35,013 bases of DNA from NAT127 sp041655035 (lineage in GTDB: Bacteria; Pseudomonadota; Gammaproteobacteria; Pseudomonadales; Porticoccaceae). The translations under genes were made by a program, and so were the position numbers. How positions within the stretch are numbered: the first letter of the stretch is position 1; each line of letters starts with the position of its first letter. Shown here one piece after another: positions 7,605-15,286 of this stretch. A model generated the notes under the pieces. It saw only the letters and a program-made list of their open reading frames with translations. It was not told the DNA's origin and did no database searches. Where the stretch lies: contig JBAZCN010000021.1 of NCBI GenBank assembly GCA_041655035.1, positions 1-35,013 of the forward strand, written 5' to 3'.

Positions 7605-10208
7605 ATGTCCAGGCGCGCCAGGCCCCCATCATCCCACAGCCCCCACTCATCGCGGGATGATCCCAGCAGGTACGCGCAGAAGCGGGATTTCACAATCACT
7701 CCCGAACCATCGGATGCTCCCTCGTTGCGAAAAACAACAAGAAGCGGGAACGCTGCCGCAGCCGCGCCACTGACATTTGTGATCCAGAAACACCATGCCA
7801 GACAATTGCATTACGACTTCCGGCTTGAACTCGATGGCGCCCTCAAGAGCTGGGCGATTCCCAAAGGGCCGAGCCTCGATCCGTCGGTAAAACGTCTCGC
7901 GGTGCACGTCGAAGATCATCCGTTAAGTTATGCCGCCTTCGAAGGCACCATCCCCGCCGGGCAGTATGGCGCCGGCGACGTCATCATCTGGGATCGGGGC
8001 ATCTGGACACCTGAGCAAGATCCCGCGCAAGGTTATCGCGACGGTAAACTCTCATTCACCCTGAGCGGAAGCAAACTGTCGGGGCGCTGGAATTTGATTC
8101 GTACCCGCTTCAAGGGTAACGAGACCAAGGATCAGTGGCTGCTGATCAAGGAGGACGACGCGGCCGCCAGAGACAGCACCCGCTACGATGTGACGAAAGA
8201 GCGCCCGGAAAGTGTCGGCAGGCGCAGCCATGCTCCATCGCGGGACGTTCCATTGCCAGCGCGGAAAAAGAAATCCTCGCGGGATGGCGGGTCAGGCAGG
8301 GCCGGCCGGGATGCGGCCTTCCCGACCATTCTGAAACCTCAGCTCGCCACCCTCATGAGCCACCTGCCGCCCGGGAAATGGCTTTATGAAATCAAGTTCG
8401 ATGGTTACCGGCTGCTGACCCGCTTTATGGATGGCCAGGTACGGATCGTCACCCGCAACGGCAAGGACTGGACGGCGAGGCTTCCCAGGCAGGTCGAAGC
8501 ACTTTCCTCCCTGCCGCTGAACAACAGCTGGCTGGACGGTGAAGTGGTAGTGCACAACAATCACGGCGTTCCGGACTTTCAAGCCCTGCAGAATGCCTTC
8601 GACATCGGCAGCAGCGACAACATCATCTACTACCTCTTCGACGCGCCGTTTCTCAACGGCCGCGACCTGCGCCAGGAACCCGTCGAGGCGCGCCGCCGGG
8701 CACTGGAGAAGGTGATAAATGCCACGCCACACCAGCTTATCCGCTTTTCCGAGACATTCGCCAGCGCTGATTATCGCAACATTTATCAAAGTGCCTGCGC
8801 CATGTCACTCGAAGGCATTATCGCCAAACGCGCCGATAGTCTTTATCACTCAGCGCGCAGTGCCGACTGGGTAAAGCTTAAGTGCCTTTTTCGACAGGAA
8901 TTTGTCATCATCGGTTATACCGATCCCAAAGGCCGGCGCAAGGGCTTTGGCGCTCTGTTACTGGGCCTGTACAGGAGCGTCGACAGCCCTGATATCGTCT
9001 ATGCCGGCAGGGTTGGAACCGGTTTCAACGAAACCCGGCTCAAACACATTACCGGAAAGCTTCGCCCACTGAGCACCTCCCGTCCTCCCCTGGCCGATCT
9101 CGCCCAGGTGCCGGCGTCAGACACCGTGCACTGGGTGCGCCCCGAACTGGTCTGCGAGGTCGAGTTCTCCGGATGGACTCAGGCAAACATTGTGCGCCAC
9201 GCGGTTTTCGTGGCCCTTCGCGAAGACAAGCCGGCAACTGATATAGTCCACGAGGAACCCGTTGAACCCACTGCGCCGCCGCTCCCGGATAACCACCGGG
9301 CGGTCGCAGCGAAGGAAACCGTCAGCAGAGTGGCGGGCGTCTCGATCAGCAATCCGCATCGCATCATCGATAGCGAAGCGGGAAGCCGCAAGGTCGAACT
9401 CGCCGCCTATTACGCATCGGTCGCCGGCTGGATACTGCCTCACCTGAAGTCGCGGCCGGTGTCGCTTCTGCGCGCCCCGGCTGGTGTCGACGGCGAGCAG
9501 TTTTTTCAAAAGCATGCCCAACATCTGGCCATTCCCAACATCAAACACCTGGCGCCGTCGCTAGACCCGGGGCACGCGCCGCTGATGGAGATCGACTCTG
9601 TCAGAGCCCTGGTGGGCGCCGTACAGATGGGAACGATCGAGCTCCATACCTGGGGAGCGACCAGCCAGCGTATCGAGAATCCTGATCGAATCATCCTCGA
9701 CCTGGACCCTGGCGAAACCTTGCCCTGGAGGAAAATGATCGAAGCCGCCCAACTGACCCTCGCGGTGCTCGATGAACTCGGCCTTGACTCGTACCTCAAG
9801 ACCAGCGGCGGCAAAGGAATACACATTGCCATCCCGATCGCTCGCCATCTGGACTGGACCACGACAAAGTCGTTCGCCAAGGCGATCAGCAGCTTCATGG
9901 CCAGGCAGTTGCCGGAAAGATTCACCGACAAGATGGGGCCGAAAAACCGCATTGACCGGATATTTATCGATTACTTGCGCAACAGTCGCGGCGCCAGCAC
10001 CGTCACAGCCTATTCCGCAAGAGCCCGTCCCGGCCTGCCCGTCTCCGTGCCGATCCGCCGTGATGAACTCGAAAGCCTGCAGAGTGCCCGGCAGTGGACG
10101 ATCCTCAATCTCCATGAGCGCCTCGATGAACTGAAGGAGGATCCCTGGAAGGGCTACGGTAATCGCCAGCGAATTACCCGAAAAATGTGGGCGAGCCTGG
10201 GGAAATGA
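7605..10208 (+). CDS. ligD: LigD: phosphoesterase-ligase-polymerase for NHEJ
   Basis: This 867-residue multidomain enzyme trims, fills and seals Ku-held DNA ends. The 3'-phosphoesterase domain comes first (about 45-200), with QKHHARQLHYD giving metal ligands His63, His69 and Asp71. A basic linker follows (about 222-245). The ATP-dependent ligase domain carries the adenylated lysine Lys264 in IKFDGYRL. The primase-polymerase domain (about 575-860) has catalytic Asp699 and Asp701 in LDLDPGE and KTSGGKGIHI for nucleotide binding. This PE-LIG-POL order is that of Pseudomonas LigD; mycobacteria start with POL. ATG 7605 has GAGG 7 bases upstream. All three domains keep their key residues, so a complete two-component NHEJ system with Ku is expected. 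Confidence 0.95.
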   Translation: MSRRARPPSSHSPHSSRDDPSRYAQKRDFTITPEPSDAPSLRKTTRSGNAAAAAPLTFVIQKHHARQLHYDFRLELDGALKSWAIPKGPSLDPSVKRLAVHVEDHPLSYAAFEGTIPAGQYGAGDVIIWDRGIWTPEQDPAQGYRDGKLSFTLSGSKLSGRWNLIRTRFKGNETKDQWLLIKEDDAAARDSTRYDVTKERPESVGRRSHAPSRDVPLPARKKKSSRDGGSGRAGRDAAFPTILKPQLATLMSHLPPGKWLYEIKFDGYRLLTRFMDGQVRIVTRNGKDWTARLPRQVEALSSLPLNNSWLDGEVVVHNNHGVPDFQALQNAFDIGSSDNIIYYLFDAPFLNGRDLRQEPVEARRRALEKVINATPHQLIRFSETFASADYRNIYQSACAMSLEGIIAKRADSLYHSARSADWVKLKCLFRQEFVIIGYTDPKGRRKGFGALLLGLYRSVDSPDIVYAGRVGTGFNETRLKHITGKLRPLSTSRPPLADLAQVPASDTVHWVRPELVCEVEFSGWTQANIVRHAVFVALREDKPATDIVHEEPVEPTAPPLPDNHRAVAAKETVSRVAGVSISNPHRIIDSEAGSRKVELAAYYASVAGWILPHLKSRPVSLLRAPAGVDGEQFFQKHAQHLAIPNIKHLAPSLDPGHAPLMEIDSVRALVGAVQMGTIELHTWGATSQRIENPDRIILDLDPGETLPWRKMIEAAQLTLAVLDELGLDSYLKTSGGKGIHIAIPIARHLDWTTTKSFAKAISSFMARQLPERFTDKMGPKNRIDRIFIDYLRNSRGASTVTAYSARARPGLPVSVPIRRDELESLQSARQWTILNLHERLDELKEDPWKGYGNRQRITRKMWASLGK

Positions 10209-10219
10209 GGCGCCAAGAA

Positions 10220-10242
10220 AACGGGGGGCAAAGCCCCCCGTT
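10220..10242. terminator. Strong GC hairpin between ligD and exbB-like gene
   Basis: AACGGGGGGC and GCCCCCCGTT form a perfect 10-bp stem with an AAA loop, 11 bases after ligD and 33 bases from the end of the convergent ExbB-like gene. It has A's on the left and a short T-rich right side, so it could end transcription from both directions. Confidence 0.75.
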
Positions 10243-10275
10243 ATCGATTTCCTCGATCGTGGAAATCAAAGTCTA

Positions 10276-11655
10276 TCAGTCGCTTTTCGCCTCGAGATCC
10301 TTGGCCAGTAGCGCCTGCGCCTGTTCGTCGAGGATCTGGGTGATCCCGTTGGACAACGCTGTCAATCCGGTGTTGAGGAATAGCAAGGGAATGGCGATAC
10401 CAAGGCCGAGCACCGTGGCGATCATTGCCTGGCCAATACCATTCGCCATGATTCGCGGATCGCTGGACCCGGAAGCGGTGATCGCATGGAAGGTGATGAT
10501 CATCCCGATCACGGTACCGACGAGGCCGAGCAGAGGACCGGCGGCGACGACAAGCTTCAGGAAAACCTGGAAACGCTGCAGCTTCGGCACTTCGCGGACC
10601 ACCGCTTCGGACAGACGGAGCTCGACCACCTCGGCACTGTCGGCCTCCTTTCTGGTGGAGTTGAATGCCATCATCACCCGACCCAGCGGGTTCGAGGCAT
10701 TAGGGCTGGACAGGTTGTCCAGTTGGTCCTTGATTCCCTTGCGAACCCGGAACAAGTAACCGTACTGGTAGATCGCCAGAACAAAACCAATGACGCCCAC
10801 GATGACGATCAGGTAACCAACGGCTTCACCGTGCTGTATCCGCTCAACAAAATTTGGCCGGCCAACGACCAGATCCAGCAATGCGCCCCGTGCCGGATCG
10901 ACAACGGCTTCTTCGTAGTCGAGAGAACCTGCGGAACCCGCCAGCGCCATGGCCAGTGAACGGTCGGGAGAGCCGAGTTGGCGGGGCAACACCGTCAGGC
11001 TTTTATCCGTCGATGAGTAGGACAGAAAGCGGTTGCCGGCAGTGGCGATGAACGGGCCGACACGCACCACTTCCTGCTCAACGACCGAGTCGTCGGGCTG
11101 AATCACCGGCGCCTCGTACTTGGCGACCTTGCCGCTCTCGGTCATCTCCCGTTGCAGTTCGTACCACATGCGCTCCAGCTCTGAGAACGCCGGCAGTTCC
11201 TTCGCGCCGGCAATACGCCTCATGAAATCGACACGCGACTCCTGCCCTTCAGGCGTTGCAAGCTGGGTGTTGATCAACGACTGGTTCAGCACCCCGGCGG
11301 AATCACCGGCGACCTGTGGTGTCACGCCGAACAACTCGCCCAGATTGCCCTGATGCTGGCGCAGCAACACATTCATGTCATTGATGTGAGCATCGTTTGC
11401 ATTCCACTCCGTATCCAGGGCGTTGCTCCTGGCCTCGGCCCGGGCGCGGCGCGCCTGAGCGTCAGCGGCGCGCTTCTCCTGCTTCTCCAGTTCGGCCCGC
11501 TGCTCGGCTTCCCGCGCGCTCCATATTTTGGCTTCGCGCGCTTTCATCTGCTGAGCCTGGTTCTGCAAATCGGCGATCGACACTTCCGCCGCCTGTGCCG
11601 CCAGGGAGCATATGACCAACGATAGAATCCCAAGAATCAATCCACGAATCTTCAT
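10276..11655 (-). CDS. Long MotA/TolQ/ExbB proton-channel protein
   Basis: This 459-residue relative of ExbB carries a long periplasmic N-terminal part. It begins with a signal peptide (MKIRGLILGILSLVICSLAAQA) and a charged coiled coil rich in Ala/Glu/Arg (about 25-110). A central region leads to three membrane helices in the last 190 residues: AVGYLIVIVGVIGFVLAIY, then FLKLVVAAGPLLGLVGTVIGMI, then MIATVLGLGIAIPLLFLNTG. The last two carry the ion-path glycines and threonines of the family. Such proteins energise TonB from the proton gradient. The start ATG overlaps the DUF3450 stop by one base (TGATG); a GTG at 11658 is an alternative. It is the last gene of the TonB operon. Confidence 0.9.
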   Translation of the reverse strand: MKIRGLILGILSLVICSLAAQAAEVSIADLQNQAQQMKAREAKIWSAREAEQRAELEKQEKRAADAQARRARAEARSNALDTEWNANDAHINDMNVLLRQHQGNLGELFGVTPQVAGDSAGVLNQSLINTQLATPEGQESRVDFMRRIAGAKELPAFSELERMWYELQREMTESGKVAKYEAPVIQPDDSVVEQEVVRVGPFIATAGNRFLSYSSTDKSLTVLPRQLGSPDRSLAMALAGSAGSLDYEEAVVDPARGALLDLVVGRPNFVERIQHGEAVGYLIVIVGVIGFVLAIYQYGYLFRVRKGIKDQLDNLSSPNASNPLGRVMMAFNSTRKEADSAEVVELRLSEAVVREVPKLQRFQVFLKLVVAAGPLLGLVGTVIGMIITFHAITASGSSDPRIMANGIGQAMIATVLGLGIAIPLLFLNTGLTALSNGITQILDEQAQALLAKDLEAKSD

Positions 11656-12329
11656 CACAAACGGACCTCTTGGGGGGCGGGGACCGGCACTCTGATCAGG
11701 TCGGGCGCCAACTCCTTCTTGGCAATACGCATGGCTTCAGTCACCGCGGATCTGTAGCTTTTGTCGACAACCCACTGGTTTTCGAACTTGCTCCAATAGC
11801 CGACCTCCTCGCCATCATCTGTGCGGTAGAGCAAGGTGATGCGTCCGACACGAACAAAATCGGCTTCGCGACCATCATCCAGCTTGCCTCTATAGGTTTC
11901 GAGGGTGCGTCCGTAGTCCAGCTCCACCTGATAGGCCTCGATCAGGCGACGATACCGCTCTGAAAGTGACACCGATTCGTTCGTCATCAGTTCGTCCAGG
12001 CGCGCCATTCTCTTTTCGCGATCCGATACCGGATCCGAAAATGGCAGATCCCTGGCAACGAATTCTTTCAATGTTTCGTGCATGCGCACCAACAGCGGGC
12101 CAAGCTCGGCGGCGGTGGCGTCAATAGCGGCAAGCTGCTCCTCGATATGCTCGACCTGACCTTCCTGGGAAGCCAGCTGGCGCTGCACGAACTCATTGTG
12201 GGCGGCTATGGATTCAGAATCCGCGAGCAACCTGGCGTACCGCTCTGCCGCTTGATCCGCGGCCAGGGCACTGCCGGAAACAACCGCAAGACCCAGCGCG
12301 AGAAACCGTAAATGTCTTTTATATTGCAT
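11655..12329 (-). CDS. DUF3450 periplasmic protein
   Basis: This 224-residue protein has a signal peptide (MQYKRHLRFLALGLAVVSGSALA) and then an almost wholly helical body. A coiled coil at about 25-80 contains the heptad-like stretch EGQVEHIEEQLAAIDATAAEL. The conserved DUF3450 C-terminal part includes RVGRITLLYRTDDGEEVGYW. Family members are found next to TonB, ExbB and TPR genes, and probably work in the periplasmic part of a TonB energy-transduction complex. ATG 12329 is preferred because it gives a clean signal peptide; in-frame ATGs upstream add a poorly fitting leader. The gene ends inside the start of the ExbB-like gene. Confidence 0.88.
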   Translation of the reverse strand: MQYKRHLRFLALGLAVVSGSALAADQAAERYARLLADSESIAAHNEFVQRQLASQEGQVEHIEEQLAAIDATAAELGPLLVRMHETLKEFVARDLPFSDPVSDREKRMARLDELMTNESVSLSERYRRLIEAYQVELDYGRTLETYRGKLDDGREADFVRVGRITLLYRTDDGEEVGYWSKFENQWVVDKSYRSAVTEAMRIAKKELAPDLIRVPVPAPQEVRL

Positions 12330-12371
12330 AATCTTACCGTCACGCATGAAGAATGGCATCTGCAACCCACC

Positions 12372-13613
12372 TCAATCAGTCTGGACTTTGATCAACTGCA
12401 GATAGCCGTCTGCCATCTGGCGATGCTTGTCGAAGTTGCGTGCACGAGTGAATGCCTCCTCCGCAGCCTTGTAGTTCTTCTCGTTGAAACGGGCTATACC
12501 CAACAGCAACTGGGCATTGCCGGCATCCCTGAGGCCACCTTTCCGGAGGGCATTCTGCAGCGCCCCGGCCGCCGAGGCCCACTCGCTGCGCTGGATCTCC
12601 ACTTCCCCCAGGCGGACATAGAGGTCGCCTTTTGAAGACATCTCGGCGGCACGTGCCAATGGCCCGACAGACTTTTCGAACTCGCGGGCAGCAATCCAAC
12701 AGTTTGCCTGCTTTTCATAGAGCGCGGCATCGAGCTTGACCAGTTTTTTCTGGACCGCCTCCTCCAATGTGGTCGCACAGCGATAAGGAACGGAGTTGTA
12801 CAACTGGAGATCCGCCAGCCGGCGCACCTCCGAATCCTCGGTCATGAGACCGGCGTTGTAGGCCAGTTGCAGGACCGACAACGACTTCTCGAAATCCTCT
12901 ATCTGTCCATAGACGGAAGACAATTGCTGCCAGTAGCTTTTCTTGTCGGGGCTGGCTGCTATAAGCTGCTTTAGAAGCGGAACTGCCTTGGAATACTGTT
13001 CCTGCTGCAGATAGAGCGCCAATACCAGCTGGATCCAGCTTTCCTGCGGCTTATCCGACAATTCAACAGCTTTTTCAGCGGGAGGCAGCGCGCGGCCCGG
13101 ATCATTTTGCTGGTAGTAGGCTACCGCCAACAGATAATAGGCTGCGGAATTAGGCTCCTTTGCTGTCTTGAACCACTGTTCGAGCGCGGCCGCACCTTCG
13201 CTCCACTTCTCTTCCGCCATGAACATCTGCGCGATCTGGTAGCGGGCATCATTCATTTCGATTTCGTTGAGGCCGCCGGCGTCGATTGCCGCCTGCAAAT
13301 GATTGCGCGCGGCGCCGAAATTCTCCTCGCCCCCCGCTATGCTGGCCAGGATCTGCTCGGTTTTGCTTCTCTCATAGGGACTGAGTGAATCCAGCTTCAT
13401 CTTGGCTATCGATGCCTTCGCAGCGGGATAATCCCCGGCATTGAGGAACTCGATCGCTTCAGTGAGGATCTTCCCGGTTGCCGCGTCGATAGAACCGGCG
13501 CTGGCGGGAGGTTTATCTCTCGAGGCTTGCGCCACGACCACCGCCGGCCCCGCCAGCACGCCGGCAAGAACCAGGGAAACGGTAAGTCGCAGCGCCCTTG
13601 ATTTCTTATGCAT
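12372..13613 (-). CDS. Exported tetratricopeptide-repeat protein
   Basis: This 413-residue protein has a signal peptide (MHKKSRALRLTVSLVLAGVLAGPAVVVAQA, two short basic residues then a hydrophobic core) and at least eight degenerate TPR helical pairs. Examples are NAGDYPAAKASIAKMKLDSL, GEENFGAARNHLQAAIDAG, and the last repeat NEKNYKAAEEAFTRARNFDK. It probably scaffolds partners in the periplasm or on the inner face of the outer membrane. It starts three bases after the TonB stop, so it is coupled to TonB. Such TPR proteins accompany the DUF3450-TonB modules used for uptake of large substrates. The ligand is unknown. Confidence 0.88.
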   Translation of the reverse strand: MHKKSRALRLTVSLVLAGVLAGPAVVVAQASRDKPPASAGSIDAATGKILTEAIEFLNAGDYPAAKASIAKMKLDSLSPYERSKTEQILASIAGGEENFGAARNHLQAAIDAGGLNEIEMNDARYQIAQMFMAEEKWSEGAAALEQWFKTAKEPNSAAYYLLAVAYYQQNDPGRALPPAEKAVELSDKPQESWIQLVLALYLQQEQYSKAVPLLKQLIAASPDKKSYWQQLSSVYGQIEDFEKSLSVLQLAYNAGLMTEDSEVRRLADLQLYNSVPYRCATTLEEAVQKKLVKLDAALYEKQANCWIAAREFEKSVGPLARAAEMSSKGDLYVRLGEVEIQRSEWASAAGALQNALRKGGLRDAGNAQLLLGIARFNEKNYKAAEEAFTRARNFDKHRQMADGYLQLIKVQTD

Positions 13614-13616
13614 GGA

Positions 13617-14225
13617 CTATTTCTCGAGTGCAAATGAGATTTTCTGACGGACACCGACACGCTCGACAGCGACGCCCCCCTCGATTTTCGGGTTATAGCG
13701 GTAGCGAAGGATCGCCTTGATGGCGGCGTCGTCGAAAATGCCCTTCGGTTTTGCGTCCACCACAATGGCATCCTTGACGGTGCCTGTTCCGGTGATGGTA
13801 AATTGGACGACCACCCAGCCCTCGATTCCCCGGCTCAGCGCCCGTGGCGGGTAGTCGGGGGGAACGCGGACCAGAGGGATCGTATCGCGGTCTGACCCGG
13901 CACTCAGGGACATTTTCGACATCGCGCCCCGCGCGTCGAGATTCGGCGTAATCTGCGCGACATTGCTTTCGACGCTGCCGGCACTTATCGCCATCTGCGG
14001 CACCTCCGGGGTCGGCGGTGGACGCTCGCGCTCGACTTTTTCGTCCCGCTTGCTCGCCACATCGGTATCTTTGCCCATGCGGGTGAATTCAATGCGCGTG
14101 GCTTCACGGACATTGATGACGTCTACCGATCCACCGATAAGATTCCCGAGAACCGAGAAGTAAACTGCCATGAGGCAAGAACCAATGATGATTGCGAGTG
14201 GAAACCTGATGCTGTGAAAGCCCAT
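13617..14225 (-). CDS. TonB family energy transducer
   Basis: This 202-residue protein has an N-terminal membrane anchor (FPLAIIIGSCLMAVYFSVLG, about 8-27), a short charged linker with one proline patch (RERPPPTPEVP), and a C-terminal TonB domain. That domain starts at PPDYPPRALSRGIEGWVVVQFTI and includes AAIKAILRYRYNP, the usual contact region for outer-membrane TonB boxes. It transmits energy from an ExbB/ExbD-type complex to TonB-dependent receptors. The linker is much shorter than in E. coli TonB. ATG 14225 is chosen; a GTG at 14267 would add 14 residues without a ribosome site. It is the first gene of a four-gene operon. Confidence 0.9.
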   Translation of the reverse strand: MGFHSIRFPLAIIIGSCLMAVYFSVLGNLIGGSVDVINVREATRIEFTRMGKDTDVASKRDEKVERERPPPTPEVPQMAISAGSVESNVAQITPNLDARGAMSKMSLSAGSDRDTIPLVRVPPDYPPRALSRGIEGWVVVQFTITGTGTVKDAIVVDAKPKGIFDDAAIKAILRYRYNPKIEGGVAVERVGVRQKISFALEK

Positions 14226-14365
14226 TTTGCCCAAAAACGTTACCCAAAGTGTTACCAAAATTCCCACGAGAGGCTGTTTTGCTCTGCACTGGATCGTAAA
14301 GCGACGCCGCGGCCGGCTTTCCTCGCACCGATTTCAGCCCGGTTTCGTACCCGATGAGGCCCGGA

Positions 14366-14394
14366 TGAGCCCTTCGGTGAGCCCTTCGGTGAGC
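14366..14394. repeat. 12-bp tandem repeat, 2.4 copies
   Basis: TGAGCCCTTCGG occurs twice in direct succession (14366-14377, 14378-14389) and is followed by TGAGC. It lies in the roughly 400-base gap between the TonB operon and tRNA-Ser, which holds no gene I can support. Confidence 0.9.
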
Positions 14395-14410
14395 ATGGAC
14401 AGGGATACTT

Positions 14411-14436
14411 TTTGTAGCAGCACTTTGTAGCAGCAC
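14411..14436. repeat. 13-bp exact tandem duplication
   Basis: TTTGTAGCAGCAC is repeated exactly and without spacing (14411-14423 and 14424-14436). Confidence 0.9.
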
Positions 14437-14512
14437 CGCCCAAGTGGCGACCCCACCGGCCTGCCGAATCGGGCAATGCCAGTATCTGGAAGTGCCGATA
14501 GCTGGGAATGGC

Positions 14513-14542
14513 AAGGTCGAGAAGTAGAAGGTCGAGAAGAAG
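14513..14542. repeat. 15-bp tandem duplication
   Basis: AAGGTCGAGAAG occurs at 14513-14524 and 14528-14539, with TAG then AAG completing a 15-base period; one base differs between the two units. It is the third local duplication within 180 bases. Confidence 0.85.
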
Positions 14543-14606
14543 CAGCGCGTCGTAACCCGCAGGGTCGAAAATTTTGCTTCGCCGGCAACCATCCCGCGCC
14601 CTTTGT

Positions 14607-14612
14607 TATACA
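14607..14612 (+). promoter_or_regulatory. Possible -10 element for tRNA-Ser
   Basis: TATACA lies 20 bases before the tRNA 5' end. No good -35 hexamer is present at normal spacing. Confidence 0.35.
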
Positions 14613-14632
14613 ATTCCGCCACCATGTCATCC

Positions 14633-14720
14633 GGAGGGATGGCTGAGTGGTCGAAAGCACCGGTTTCGAAAACCGGCGTACCGTCAGGTACCCAGGGTTC
14701 AAATCCCTGTCCCTCCGCCA
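14633..14720 (+). tRNA. tRNA-Ser, anticodon CGA
   Basis: An 88-base class II tRNA. The acceptor stem GGAGGGA pairs with TCCCTCC, followed by discriminator G and an encoded CCA at 14718-14720. The anticodon stem CCGGT/ACCGG (14660-14664, 14672-14676) holds the loop TTCGAAA, giving anticodon CGA at 14667-14669, which reads UCG serine codons. The long variable arm (TACCGTCAGGTA region) is typical of serine tRNA, and the T arm contains GGTTCAAATCC. A protein gene starts only 21 bases downstream, so the tRNA may be cut from a longer transcript. Confidence 0.97.
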
Positions 14721-14741
14721 TTTACCGCTGCAGGACCACCC

Positions 14742-15140
14742 GTGCCCGCCAGACTCCCCCCACTGTTCGCCGCTCTCTGCGCATTGGCCTCACCACTGGC
14801 TGCCGATGACAGCCGGCCTGCCGCTGGCGCCAATGGCCATGTGCTGCTGGCGGAATGCGGCGAGATCGTCGACTTTCTCGACACCGGGATCAACAGTGCT
14901 ACCAGCATCGGCGGCTCCTACTGCCTCGGCATGGTCAACGGCATGCTCAACCTCAACTATATCTATCAGGCCCGGCGCCCGGCCGAGCCGCTGTTCTGCC
15001 TGCCTCGCGAGGTTACCGTCACCAACGCCGAGGCCGCGCGGGTGGTGGTCGATTACCTGAAACAGCACCCGGAGCAGCTCGACCTCGACCAGGCCTCGCT
15101 GATGTTTTTTGCCTTCCGGAAGACCTATCCCTGCCACTGA
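14742..15140 (+). CDS. Rap1a/Tai-like small exported protein
   Basis: This 132-residue protein has a signal peptide (about 1-20, ending SPLAA) and a compact domain with four cysteines (39, 61, 86, 131) that could form two disulfides. CGEIVDFLD, SYCLGMVNGML and the closing FRKTYPCH fit the Rap1a/Tai family. Founding members are periplasmic immunity proteins against type VI secretion amidase effectors, but most relatives stand alone, as here, with no effector or secretion gene nearby. The GTG start at 14742 has AGGA 6 bases upstream, 21 bases after the tRNA. The immunity role is not supported by context. Confidence 0.7.
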   Translation: MPARLPPLFAALCALASPLAADDSRPAAGANGHVLLAECGEIVDFLDTGINSATSIGGSYCLGMVNGMLNLNYIYQARRPAEPLFCLPREVTVTNAEAARVVVDYLKQHPEQLDLDQASLMFFAFRKTYPCH

Positions 15141-15193
15141 CCAGCGGTTCGCACCACCGCCGGAGACAGGCGATCTCTTTTTGCCATGGCGCA

Positions 15194-15214
15194 CGCCGCC
15201 CGCGGCGGGCGGCG
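15194..15214. terminator. GC-rich perfect hairpin after Rap1a-like gene
   Basis: CGCCGCCCGC and GCGGGCGGCG form a perfect 10-bp inverted repeat around one G, about 50 bases after the Rap1a-like stop and before the sulfotransferase. There is no T-run, so termination is only suggested. Confidence 0.4.
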
Positions 15215-15286
15215 CGACAAGGCGGCATGAGCGATGTATGATCGCCGGCGACAACATTTACCGATAACAACCATCAGGAGCCTTCC

